Part shown: positions 15,982-24,445 of the stretch, piece by piece
Layout: each line of letters opens with the position of its first letter
Position numbering within the stretch: position 1 is the stretch's first letter
Assembly: GCA_900769275.1 (NCBI GenBank)
Contig: CAAGGA010000003.1
Span: 1 to 24,563 of the forward strand
DNA length: 24,563 nt
Direction: 5' to 3'
From: an uncultured Prevotella sp.
GTDB lineage: Bacteria > Bacteroidota > Bacteroidia > Bacteroidales > Bacteroidaceae
Program-made: the position numbers and the translations under genes
Notes under the pieces: model-generated
What the model was told of the DNA's origin: nothing
What the model saw: the letters and a program-made list of their open reading frames with translations, nothing else
The model's database searches: none

Positions 15982-16019
15982 GCGCACGACCATCGGCAAG
16001 GCCACAAACCACCAAGTAC

Positions 16020-16841
16020 ATGAAACAAGCGACACTGATATACAGGGCAAGGCGTTTCTCACCCAATTCCGTAGAGAACGACCGACTGATACTGCACCTT
16101 ACAGGCGAGAACCTCAGGCTTCAAGGCTACGACATCTGCGAGCTGACGGAAGAGGAACTGCTTGCCAAAGGCACATTGCCTCCGACTGACATCATCTTCA
16201 CCATGACGAGGCAGGAGGAAAGCCTGCGGATTATTACGAAAAGCGGTTGCCAGCATATCATCAACGCACCGTCCGGAATAGCCGAATGCTCTGACCGCCA
16301 ATCCCTAACCAACCGTATGCAGAGTCTCGCCATACCCATCCCTCCCGAAAACGGCAGCGAGGGCGTATGGCTGAAACGCAGCCGGGGAACGGCAGAGGTA
16401 GCAGAAGACACGGTATTCTGCACCTCTGAAAAAGACATAGAGTGCGCCATGGAAGCATTCATGAAGCGAGGCATACACGAAGTGTCACGACAAGCACACA
16501 TCACAGGCGACCTCGTAAAGTTCTACGGCGTTGCCCACACCCCATTCTTCCACCATTTCTACCCCACCGACTCGGGAAGGAGCAAGTTCGGAAGCGAAGC
16601 GCACAACGGCACGGCACACCACTATCCTTTCTCCGCCAACGCTCTCCAGACGGCTGTCAACAGACTTGCCGCACACATCGGAGTCCCTGTATATGGCGGT
16701 GATGCCATAGTAACGGAAGACGGAGGTTTCCGCATCATTGACTTCAACGACTGGCCTACCTTCTCCCCATGCAGGGACGAAGCGGCAAAAGCCATCGCAT
16801 CCCTCGCCGATGGCAACGGTATCTGTATTCACAAGCACTGA
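16020..16841 (+). CDS. ATP-grasp family protein of unknown substrate
   Basis: 273 aa. The C-terminal half is ATP-grasp-like. VWLKRS (K119) and HITGDLVKFYGV (160-171) resemble the nucleotide-binding strands, and GGDAIVTEDGGFRIIDFNDWPTFSPC (226-251) holds the usual metal-binding acidic and Asn residues (D228, D241, N243). The N-terminal part (1-100) is a compact pre-ATP-grasp region with an acidic stretch, ELTEEELLAK. The family typically joins a carboxylate to an amine through an acyl phosphate. No substrate is indicated here. The stop is 2 nt before the DUF5686 start, so the pair is almost certainly cotranscribed and coupled. No consensus promoter lies in the 38 bases after the upstream inverted-repeat element. 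ATG 16020 is the only plausible start. Confidence 0.72.
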   Translation: MKQATLIYRARRFSPNSVENDRLILHLTGENLRLQGYDICELTEEELLAKGTLPPTDIIFTMTRQEESLRIITKSGCQHIINAPSGIAECSDRQSLTNRMQSLAIPIPPENGSEGVWLKRSRGTAEVAEDTVFCTSEKDIECAMEAFMKRGIHEVSRQAHITGDLVKFYGVAHTPFFHHFYPTDSGRSKFGSEAHNGTAHHYPFSANALQTAVNRLAAHIGVPVYGGDAIVTEDGGFRIIDFNDWPTFSPCRDEAAKAIASLADGNGICIHKH

Positions 16842-16843
16842 GA

Positions 16844-19459
16844 ATGAACCACATAAAGGGCACTGTCATACTATTCCTGCTCTGGGCTCTTGCCATTGCG
16901 GCAAAAGCTCAGATAAGAGGTATTGTGCTCGATGATGCCACAGGCAACGGCATTCCCTTCGCCAGCGTGACCTACAAGGGACACAGCAGTGCCGTATCAT
17001 GCAACGCCACAGGACATTTCTCCATCAGGAAACATGACGGATGGAGGCTGACCGTCTCCGCCGTAGGCTACAAGACACAGCACGTCAATATCACGGACGA
17101 TACCCCTGACGAACTCACCATAAGGCTTCAGAACGAAGACATGGAACTGTCAGAAGTGGTGGTAAAGTCAAAAAAAACACGTTACTCACGGAAAAACAAC
17201 CCCGCCGTGGAACTGATGAAGAAAGTGATAGCGGCAAAACGGGTCAACAAACTGGAGAACAAGGACTTCTACCGCTACGACAAATACGATAAAATGACGC
17301 TCTGCATCAACGACATAGCACCAGAAGCCCTGGAGAAAGGATTCCTTGCGAGAAGAAAATACATGAGGGAACAGGTGGAGAAATCTCCCGTCAGCAACAA
17401 ACTCATCATGCCTATCTCCATCACGGAACAGACCTCACAGGTGCTATACCGCAAGAATCCGAAGAAAGAACGGACTGTCATTGACGGTGAACGAACCGAA
17501 GGCGTCAACCAGCTGATACAGTCAGGAGCCATCCTCAACGCCCTGTCCGCCGACGTATTCTCCGAGGTAGATATCTACGATGACGACATACGCCTGCTGC
17601 AACGCACTTTCCTCTCGCCCATAGCCAAAGAGGCAATAGGCTTCTATCGCTACTATATCATCGACACCCTGAAGGTAGAACAAGACTCGTGCATACACCT
17701 CACATTCCTGCCAAACAACCGGCAGGACATGGGATTCAGCGGAGAACTCTTCATCCTGAAAGACACCACCTACCACGTGAAGCGCGTCTCGCTGACAATA
17801 CCGAACAATTCCAACGTCAACTTCATCGACAACATGAGAATCAATCAGGAGTATTCTCTTCTTGAGACAGGCGACCGCGTGCTCTCACTCAATGACATGT
17901 TCGTCGAGATGACTATCAACAGGGCAATGGGCAGATACATGATAAACAGAGTGTCAAAGAGATACAACTACGATTTCTCGCCCATCCCGCATTCCCAACT
18001 GCGCGGAAAGGAAGACAAAAAGAAAGACCCCGACTACGACCTGCGCGATGAAGCATACTGGAACTCACACCGCCAGCTGCCACTGACACGCTCCGAGGCA
18101 AACATGGGACACTTCATCAAAGAAATGAGAACGTCCAACGGCTTCGGAATACTTCTGTTTGTCGCCAAGACAGTAATCGAGAATTACGTTGAAACAGGCA
18201 CAAAGAATCACCCGAGCAAGTTCGACATCGGTCCCATCAACTCAATGTTCTCATTCAACAGCAGTGACGGTTTCCGGTTAAGGCTGTCAGGGTTCACCAC
18301 GGCAAACCTCAACAAGCACCTGTTCCTGTCAGGATTCCTCGCCCACGGCTTCAAGTCCAACAGCAACTACTACCGTTCCACGCTGACATATTCATTCAAC
18401 GAGAAGAAATATCTCTCGTCGGAGTATCCGCAAAGAACCATTTCTCTCACGTCATCATACGACAGCGGCTCACCCTCCGACAAGTTCGCCACCAACGACA
18501 AGGACAACGTCTTCACCTCCCTGAAATGGAGCGATGCCTCGAAACGTATGTTCTCCAACCGTCAGGAACTGAACTTCAAATACGAAACAGAATGGGGACT
18601 GAAACTGTCAGCCAATGCAAAATCGGAAAAGAACGAAGCTATCGGAGAACTGCTCTTCAAGTCCCTCAGCGACTATGCCAAGGACGGGAAAGCGTACATC
18701 GGCGGCCCGTGGGAAGATTACTACGACATCGACCCCAACAGCCTGCACAACGGCATCATGCGCAATACGGAACTATCCTTCGAAATAGAGTATTCTCCCG
18801 GCAGGATTTACGTAAACTCAAAGCAGGGAAGGATTCTCGTCAACAGGGATGCCACCGTGTTCACCCTGTCACACACCCTCGGACTGAAAGGCGTGCTGGG
18901 AGGAGAATACTCATACAACGTTTCGGAAATAGGACTATACCGACGCTTCTGGCTCAACTCCTGGGGCAGGATGACATGGAACATCAAAGCAGGGTATCAA
19001 TGGAATCAAGTACCTTACCCCCTGCTCATTGCGCCTGCTTCAAACCTTTCATACATCGTGCAGCAGCAATGCTTCAACCTCATCAACAACATGGAGTTCC
19101 TCAATGACCGGTATGCCTCTCTCATGTGGGACTGGGACTTCGCCGGAAAAATCCTCAACCGCATACCACTCATACGCAAACTCAAATGGAGGGAGAGCGC
19201 AGGTTTCTGCCTGCTATGGGGAGGACTGTCGGACAAGAACAATCCCAACGTGTCAGACAACTGGAACAGCAACACCCTCATGGCATTCCCACAAGGTTGC
19301 TACATCATGGACACCAAGAAACCTTACATGGAGTTTTCCGTCGGCATTCACAACATCTTCAAGTTTTTCCGCATCATCTACGTCCACAGGGTGAACTACA
19401 AATACCTTCCTACGGCTGGAAAAGACGGCTTCCGCATCGGTTTCCGCATGGAATTCTAA
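16844..19459 (+). CDS. DUF5686 / carboxypeptidase-regulatory-like outer-membrane protein
   Basis: 871 aa with a signal peptide (MNHIKGTVILFLLWALAIAAKAQ). Residues 24-110 are a CarboxypepD_reg-like beta-sandwich (IRGIVLDDATGNGIPFASVTYKG ... VSAVGYKTQHVNI), as on many TonB-linked receptors. From about residue 115 the sequence matches DUF5686 (ELSEVVVKSKKTRYSRKNNPAVELMKKVIAAK). The C-terminal 450 residues look like antiparallel barrel strands ending in FRIGFRMEF, a typical outer-membrane C-terminus. The family's function is unknown. ATG 16844 is chosen because it gives the signal peptide and sits 2 nt after the ATP-grasp stop; the frame is open upstream but overlaps that gene. The partner may act on a compound the barrel handles, but this is a guess. 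Confidence 0.85.
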   Translation: MNHIKGTVILFLLWALAIAAKAQIRGIVLDDATGNGIPFASVTYKGHSSAVSCNATGHFSIRKHDGWRLTVSAVGYKTQHVNITDDTPDELTIRLQNEDMELSEVVVKSKKTRYSRKNNPAVELMKKVIAAKRVNKLENKDFYRYDKYDKMTLCINDIAPEALEKGFLARRKYMREQVEKSPVSNKLIMPISITEQTSQVLYRKNPKKERTVIDGERTEGVNQLIQSGAILNALSADVFSEVDIYDDDIRLLQRTFLSPIAKEAIGFYRYYIIDTLKVEQDSCIHLTFLPNNRQDMGFSGELFILKDTTYHVKRVSLTIPNNSNVNFIDNMRINQEYSLLETGDRVLSLNDMFVEMTINRAMGRYMINRVSKRYNYDFSPIPHSQLRGKEDKKKDPDYDLRDEAYWNSHRQLPLTRSEANMGHFIKEMRTSNGFGILLFVAKTVIENYVETGTKNHPSKFDIGPINSMFSFNSSDGFRLRLSGFTTANLNKHLFLSGFLAHGFKSNSNYYRSTLTYSFNEKKYLSSEYPQRTISLTSSYDSGSPSDKFATNDKDNVFTSLKWSDASKRMFSNRQELNFKYETEWGLKLSANAKSEKNEAIGELLFKSLSDYAKDGKAYIGGPWEDYYDIDPNSLHNGIMRNTELSFEIEYSPGRIYVNSKQGRILVNRDATVFTLSHTLGLKGVLGGEYSYNVSEIGLYRRFWLNSWGRMTWNIKAGYQWNQVPYPLLIAPASNLSYIVQQQCFNLINNMEFLNDRYASLMWDWDFAGKILNRIPLIRKLKWRESAGFCLLWGGLSDKNNPNVSDNWNSNTLMAFPQGCYIMDTKKPYMEFSVGIHNIFKFFRIIYVHRVNYKYLPTAGKDGFRIGFRMEF

Positions 19460-19795
19460 CGTCCTTTCCCTTGCTCCGACCACGCATCACGTTCTTATCC
19501 CTACTTATACACACATACATATAGACCGCAGTCCGGTCAAGAATCCACATAGATTCACGATTCCCGATTGCAGATTACATCTATAAGCAGGTATATACAC
19601 CTCTTATGAGAAACACGCTATCAGCGATTGTTCAAGAAAAAAACGGGAGAAAAAGACAAAAAAATAGGTGGTCACCGTTTCACAACGACCACCACCCCAT
19701 GACGAAAAACTAAGATTACTAAAATTCAAACCTATGATAAATGTATAATACTATTGATATTCCTTATTCGTCCGTGTCAGAAAACCAGCCTGTCA
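19460..19795. other. Convergent intergenic gap
   Basis: 336 bases between the ends of the DUF5686 and DUF4890 genes. The only structure recognised is the minus-strand terminator at 19659-19693. The rest is AT-rich with no credible ORF, RNA gene or repeat. Confidence 0.6.
19659..19693 (-). terminator. Intrinsic terminator of the DUF4890 gene
   Basis: Read on the minus strand, ggtggtc (complement of 19687-19693) pairs with gaccacc (complement of 19667-19673). TATTTTTTTG then follows. The hairpin starts about 100 nt after the DUF4890 stop. Confidence 0.7.
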
Positions 19796-20284
19796 TCAGT
19801 CATTGTTTTCCTGCCTGCCTTGACCGAAACGTCTGTTCTGACCACTTTGAAACTGACGGTTACCCCTCTTTGACATATCCTCCTGATATGCTTTGTATTG
19901 TTCCGGGGTCATTATCTTCTGGAGTTCTGCATTATATGCCTCCATATCAAAACCGCCCATACGCTGAGGTCCCTCACGTCGTCTGCCCTGTCCATCAGCA
20001 TTTTTGCCTTCTCTGCGAGGACGCTGTGACGTACTGTCAGCCTTTTCCTGCTTCTGTCCGTTGCGCGGAGCACGCATCTGGGGCATCTGCTTCTCATTGA
20101 GAGCCTGCAACTGTGCGGCCTGCTCTTCATTGAGACCGTATTTCTTTACCATCATCTCGGTACGAGACTTAATCATCTCTTCCCTGTTGAAACGCGGACG
20201 CTGTCCGTTACCATTCTCCGACTGAGCTGCAACCGTCACTGAAACAGTCAGCATTGTAACCAAAGATAGAATAAAATTTTTCAT
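19796..20284 (-). CDS. DUF4890 periplasmic protein
   Basis: 162 aa with a signal peptide (MKNFILSLVTMLTVSVTVAAQ). The mature chain has NREEMIKSRTEMMVKKYGLNEEQAAQLQALNEKQ, then a long low-complexity stretch rich in Arg, Gln, Gly and Lys, then a second helical motif, NAELQKIMTPEQYKAYQEDM. This is the DUF4890 layout, whose helix motifs resemble the Spy/CpxP type of periplasmic proteins. A chaperone or envelope-stress role is therefore possible but unproved. It is transcribed alone from a good promoter at 20341-20371, divergent from the DUF4230 operon. Confidence 0.82.
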   Translation of the reverse strand: MKNFILSLVTMLTVSVTVAAQSENGNGQRPRFNREEMIKSRTEMMVKKYGLNEEQAAQLQALNEKQMPQMRAPRNGQKQEKADSTSQRPRREGKNADGQGRRREGPQRMGGFDMEAYNAELQKIMTPEQYKAYQEDMSKRGNRQFQSGQNRRFGQGRQENND

Positions 20285-20340
20285 ATCATTCTGTAATTAA
20301 AAATTAATGACTTTGTAAACTTCTTCTATCTTTTCGATTG

Positions 20341-20371
20341 CAAAATTACGAAAAAGTTTAATAACAACAAA
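20341..20371 (-). promoter_or_regulatory. Promoter of the DUF4890 gene
   Basis: Minus-strand -7 box TAATTTTG at 20341-20348 and -33 box TTTG at 20368-20371, with a 19-bp spacer. The leader would be about 50 nt. Confidence 0.8.
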
Positions 20372-20412
20372 AAAATGATAGAAAAAAAATCACATTTTCC
20401 CTATTTTTTTAC

Positions 20413-20420
20413 TAACTTTG
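20413..20420 (+). promoter_or_regulatory. Promoter -7 box of the DUF4230 operon, very close to the start codon
   Basis: TAACTTTG ends only 7 bp before ATG 20428. Transcription should begin within a few bases of the start codon, so the mRNA would be leaderless or nearly so. The -33 region is T-rich without a clear TTTG. Confidence 0.65.
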
Positions 20421-20427
20421 CGTCGAA

Positions 20428-21111
20428 ATGAAACGACTGCTCCTTATTATATATAGCATACTCGCATTTCTCCTCCTTGCAATACTGGCTACTGCCGGCA
20501 TGAGAGGATGCTCGGAAGAAGCCGAAACGGACAGCGGGAATACGGTGAGAATAGACACCTTAGGGAATATGCTCACCGAAATAAGACGATGCTCGCGGCT
20601 GAATACTGCCGAGATGAAGGTACACAAGATTATCACCCACGACGATGCCGCCGGTATCTCAGGCAGGATTCTGGGCAAGGAAATCTCCGTCAATCTCCCA
20701 ATAGGCAAGAGGAAAGTGGCCATTCCACTATATGCTACGATAAAAGCAGGCATAGACATGGGAAAGATAACTCCGGAAGACATAGTGAGACACGGAGACA
20801 AGATAGAGGTATTCCTGCCACAGCCCGAGGTCATAATCACTGAGACACACATCGACCACGATGGCATCAGGCAGTATGTCGCCGTGACAAGGAGCAACTT
20901 CTCTGACAAAGAACTGCTTTCATACGAGAAAAAAGGACGGGATGCCATAGAGAAAGACATTCCAAAACTCGGAATCAGGGAAATGGCAAAAGAGAGCGCG
21001 GCACGGCAGATAGTGCCAATCATACAGCTTTTAGGGTTCAAAGACAGCAATATAACCATTTCATTCAGGACAGATGGCAAAGCTAACACGATTACTCGAC
21101 AGGATAAATGA
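20428..21111 (+). CDS. DUF4230 protein, first of a tandem pair
   Basis: 227 aa. One N-terminal membrane segment (residues 3-24, LLLIIYSILAFLLLAILATAG) is followed by a soluble domain. The domain has the DUF4230 features: RCSRLNTAEMKVHKIITHDD, GKRKVAIPLYATIKAGIDMGKI, GDKIEVFLPQPEVIITETHID and a basic helical C-terminus. Function unknown; the protein is anchored and probably faces the periplasm. Its last 38 nt overlap the start of the next DUF4230 gene in another frame, so the two are translationally coupled. The start is fixed by the promoter directly upstream. Confidence 0.85.
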   Translation: MKRLLLIIYSILAFLLLAILATAGMRGCSEEAETDSGNTVRIDTLGNMLTEIRRCSRLNTAEMKVHKIITHDDAAGISGRILGKEISVNLPIGKRKVAIPLYATIKAGIDMGKITPEDIVRHGDKIEVFLPQPEVIITETHIDHDGIRQYVAVTRSNFSDKELLSYEKKGRDAIEKDIPKLGIREMAKESAARQIVPIIQLLGFKDSNITISFRTDGKANTITRQDK

Positions 21112-21691
21112 CGGCATGAACAGGATGACACTAATGCTGGCAAGCATCGCCGTCATTGCCATCACAGGCTGCCTGATTTGGCTATACCGCTCCATAAACG
21201 ACAGTACGCTGTCACTGTTCTCCGATGACAGCATTGACTGCACGCCCACTATCGTCGAGAGAATGAGGAGCATCGGGCAATGGGAATTCCTTTCCATCAG
21301 CGATGAGGAACTTGTCGATACCGTACGTACCGGATTTTTCTCCGATGACGAACTGGTACGCATATACTACGGCACGCTACGCATCGGGATAGACCTGCGC
21401 GAATGCTCGCCGGACTGGATTGAGACAGACGGTGATACCGTGTATGTCACTCTGCCGGAGATGCGTCTCCTCGACCAGAACTTCATAGACGAAGCCAGCT
21501 CACGCTCTTTCTTCGAAACCGGGAAATGGAGCAATAAAGACCGTAAGGCAATGTATGAACGCGCACGGCAACGTATGCTCATGCGATGCCTGACAAAGGA
21601 AAACCTTGAAACTGCCAAGGCAAATGCCGCTGAACAGATAACAAGGATGCTGCAACCTATTGCAGAACCTAAAATCATCAGGACAAGATAA
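21074..21691 (+). CDS. DUF4230 protein, second of a tandem pair
   Basis: 205 aa, a divergent paralogue of the preceding gene. The membrane segment lies at about residues 19-41 (MTLMLASIAVIAITGCLIWLY). The soluble part keeps the core pattern: YYGTLRIGIDLREC (compare YATIKAGIDMGKI), GDTVYVTLPEMRLLDQNFIDEAS and a helical KDRKAMYERARQRML tail. It lacks the clear first motif of its neighbour. The pair may form a heteromeric assembly, which is an inference. The symporter gene begins 21 nt downstream. Confidence 0.8.
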   Translation: MAKLTRLLDRINDGMNRMTLMLASIAVIAITGCLIWLYRSINDSTLSLFSDDSIDCTPTIVERMRSIGQWEFLSISDEELVDTVRTGFFSDDELVRIYYGTLRIGIDLRECSPDWIETDGDTVYVTLPEMRLLDQNFIDEASSRSFFETGKWSNKDRKAMYERARQRMLMRCLTKENLETAKANAAEQITRMLQPIAEPKIIRTR

Positions 21692-21712
21692 CACACACAA
21701 ACACATCACGCA

Positions 21713-23116
21713 ATGAACTCCTTTCAACAGACAATAAGCGACATAAGCGGCATTCTATGGGGATGGCCCATGATAATAATGCTGCTGGGTACGCACATCT
21801 TCCTTACCATAAGGCTGAAATTCCCCCAACGGTACATCTTCAAGGCTATAAGACTCTCCGTAAGCAAGGACAAGGAATCAGCAGGTGACGTATCACAGTT
21901 CGCTGCCCTTGCCACGGCTCTTGCAGCAACCATCGGCACAGGAAATATAGTCGGCGTAGGTACAGCGATAGCACTGGGCGGTCCCGGAGCCGTCCTATGG
22001 TGCTGGCTGACCGGTGTCTTCGGCATAGCCACGAAATACGGAGAGGGACTGCTCGCCATAAAATACCGCATAAAGGCGAAGAACGGCAAAATGTCCGGAG
22101 GTCCCATGTACGCTTTGGAACGCGGACTGGCTGACAATAGCCACGGCTTCATGCGGCATATATGGAAGACACTTGCCATCTGTTTCGCCATCTTCACTGC
22201 CATAGCCACATTCGGCATCGGTTCCACGGTGCAGGCAAACGCCATCTCGACGCTGAGTCTTGAGACCTACGGCATCAATCCCGTCATCGTAGGCGGCGTA
22301 CTTACCATCCTTGCGGCAGCCGTCATAATGGGCGGAGTGAGGAGTATAGGCAGGGTATGCGAGACGCTTGTACCTTTCATGGCTCTACTATACATAATAG
22401 GCTGCGTGGTAATACTCTGCATCAATGCCTCATACATATTACCCGCCATAAAGCTTATCATAGAATCCGCATTCAAACTAGAGGCGGCAGGAGGCGGCTT
22501 CGTAGGAACTTCCATCATGACAGCAGCGAGATACGGTATTGCAAGAGGACTTTTCTCCAACGAGTCAGGTCTCGGTTCCGCACCTATAGTAGCAGCAGCG
22601 GCACAGACAAGAAACGCCGTACGTCAAGCCCTTGTCAGTTCCTCCGGCACATTCTGGGACACGGTAGTCATCTGTGCCATGACAGGAATAGTGATAGTAT
22701 CGTCCGTCATCGCCTATCCCGACATCAACCTCTCTGACGGTGGCATACTGACAAAGATGGCATTCTCCAAGATACCATACGTAGGAGAACCCATACTCAC
22801 ATTCGGTTCGCTGACATTCGCATTCTCCACCATACTCGGATGGAGTTATTACGGAGAACGTGCCGTGGAGTATCTGGCATCAAAGCATATCTTTCAACAT
22901 TGGAACACACAACACGTCGTCAATACTTACCGTATCCTCTTCCTCATCACCGTATATCTCGGAGCCGTCATAAGCCTCAATCTGGTGTGGAATCTCGCCG
23001 ACATCTTCAATGCCCTGATGGCCTTGCCTAACCTCATAGCCCTGCTCGCCCTCAACGGCATCATAGTACACGAAACGAGAAAATACCTCTGGCGCAACCG
23101 ACTTGACAGGGAATAG
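21713..23116 (+). CDS. AGCS-family sodium/alanine-type symporter
   Basis: 467-aa inner-membrane transporter with about 10-11 helices. Family signatures are QFAALATALAATIGTGNIVGVGTAIALGGPGAVLWCWLTG (residues 62-101), KMSGGPMYALERGL, RGLFSNESGLGSAPIVAAAAQT and FSTILGWSYYGERA. It imports alanine, glycine or another small amino acid with sodium. The exact substrate cannot be read from the sequence. Length is normal. It follows the DUF4230 pair by 21 nt with no promoter between, so it is likely the third gene of that operon. Confidence 0.93.
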   Translation: MNSFQQTISDISGILWGWPMIIMLLGTHIFLTIRLKFPQRYIFKAIRLSVSKDKESAGDVSQFAALATALAATIGTGNIVGVGTAIALGGPGAVLWCWLTGVFGIATKYGEGLLAIKYRIKAKNGKMSGGPMYALERGLADNSHGFMRHIWKTLAICFAIFTAIATFGIGSTVQANAISTLSLETYGINPVIVGGVLTILAAAVIMGGVRSIGRVCETLVPFMALLYIIGCVVILCINASYILPAIKLIIESAFKLEAAGGGFVGTSIMTAARYGIARGLFSNESGLGSAPIVAAAAQTRNAVRQALVSSSGTFWDTVVICAMTGIVIVSSVIAYPDINLSDGGILTKMAFSKIPYVGEPILTFGSLTFAFSTILGWSYYGERAVEYLASKHIFQHWNTQHVVNTYRILFLITVYLGAVISLNLVWNLADIFNALMALPNLIALLALNGIIVHETRKYLWRNRLDRE

Positions 23117-23266
23117 ACACGGCAAAGACATGACCCGTCCCCGCAAATGCCATATCAATCTACACTGATTTACAAGGCAGGACGGTAACACAGGAGTGCC
23201 ACCGACAGCAAAAACAGAAACGAAAACAAAAGAATAAAACGAAAACAACTACAAAATGACAAGACA

Positions 23267-24427
23267 ATGATCAACAACATCACACCAACCATCAAGTACA
23301 TAGGAGTTGACGACAACGACATAGACCTCTTCGAGAGCCAGTATGTAGTTCCTAACGGTATGTCATACAACTCTTACCTCATCGAAGACGAAAAGATTGC
23401 AATCATGGATACCGCCGATGCCCGAAAGGGAAAAGAATGGTGGGAGAACCTTGAAACGGCACTTGACGGAAGAACTCCGGCATATCTTGTAGTCCATCAC
23501 ATGGAACCCGACCACGCCTCCCTCATACAAGAAGTGCTGGAAAAATACCCCGATACAAAGGTTGTCACCTCAGAAAAAGCCACAAAGATGCTCGGAAACT
23601 TCTTCCCCGACATGGACTTCTCAGGCAATACCTTGGTTGTCAAGGAGGGGGACACGCTCTGTCTCGGCACTCACACACTCACGTTCTATGCCGCACCAAT
23701 GGTACACTGGCCGGAGGTAATGGTCAGTTACGACGCAAAAGACAGAGTCCTGTTCTCTGCCGACGGCTTCGGAAAGTTCGGTGCTCTCAGTGCAGACGAA
23801 GACTGGGCATGCGAGGCACGGCGCTACTACTTCAACATCTGCGGAAAATATGGTGGCCCCGTACAGAAACTTCTACAGAAAGCCGCCACACTCGACATCG
23901 AGGTAATATGTCCCCTACACGGTCCCATTCTTAAGGAAAACCTCGGTTATTACATCGGTCTCTACGACACATGGTCACGATACGACGTTGAGACAGAGGG
24001 CGTCCTCATCGCATACGCATCCATTCACGGCGGCACAAAGGCTGTAGCGGAAAAAGTGGCTGATATATTCCGGGAGAAGAGCATCGGCAAGGTTGCCGTC
24101 ACCGACCTGTGCCGTGACGACATGGCAGAGGCTATAGAGGATGCTTTCCGGATGAACCGTCTCGTACTCGCAGCTGCAAGCTATGACGGCAGCGTTTTCC
24201 CTCCAATGTACGACTTCATACATCACCTTGAGATGAAAGCATTCCAAGGCAGGAAAGTAGGTATAATCGAAAACGGCTCATGGGCCCCAACGGCCGCAAA
24301 GACAATGAAGAAACAACTGGAAAAATGCAAGAACATTGAGATCGTCGAGCCTACCGTGACCATCTGGAGCCGTCTGAAAGAGAGTGACATACCTCAGCTT
24401 CAGGCTCTTGTCGATAGTATGTGCTAA
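23267..24427 (+). CDS. fprA: Flavodiiron protein (A-type flavoprotein)
   Basis: 386-aa cytoplasmic enzyme reducing oxygen to water and/or nitric oxide to nitrous oxide. The N-terminal metallo-beta-lactamase-like domain (1-240) keeps the full diiron ligand set: HMEPDH (H78, E80, D82, plus H83), H147 (MVHWPE), D166 (SADGFG) and H218 (PLHGP). The C-terminal flavodoxin-like domain (245-386) has an FMN loop in YASIHGGTKAVAEKVA and a second in NGSWAPTA. There is no rubredoxin domain, so it needs a separate donor such as the rubredoxin at 4464. The 150-bp upstream gap shows no consensus promoter; it may be read through from the symporter gene or use another signal. Whether oxygen or NO is preferred is not determinable here. 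Confidence 0.95.
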   Translation: MINNITPTIKYIGVDDNDIDLFESQYVVPNGMSYNSYLIEDEKIAIMDTADARKGKEWWENLETALDGRTPAYLVVHHMEPDHASLIQEVLEKYPDTKVVTSEKATKMLGNFFPDMDFSGNTLVVKEGDTLCLGTHTLTFYAAPMVHWPEVMVSYDAKDRVLFSADGFGKFGALSADEDWACEARRYYFNICGKYGGPVQKLLQKAATLDIEVICPLHGPILKENLGYYIGLYDTWSRYDVETEGVLIAYASIHGGTKAVAEKVADIFREKSIGKVAVTDLCRDDMAEAIEDAFRMNRLVLAAASYDGSVFPPMYDFIHHLEMKAFQGRKVGIIENGSWAPTAAKTMKKQLEKCKNIEIVEPTVTIWSRLKESDIPQLQALVDSMC

Positions 24428-24445
24428 GACAAAAACATCATCTAA

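Noticed and set aside
18526..19107. 193-codon ORF in another frame inside the DUF5686 gene
   Set aside because: Arg/Gln-rich frame-shifted reading of a clear outer-membrane protein; no independent start context.
20412..21143. 243-codon minus-strand ORF opposite the DUF4230 gene
   Set aside because: It is Ser/Leu/Ile-rich antisense shadow of a gene with a good promoter and a recognised family. It matches no family I know and has no initiation signals.
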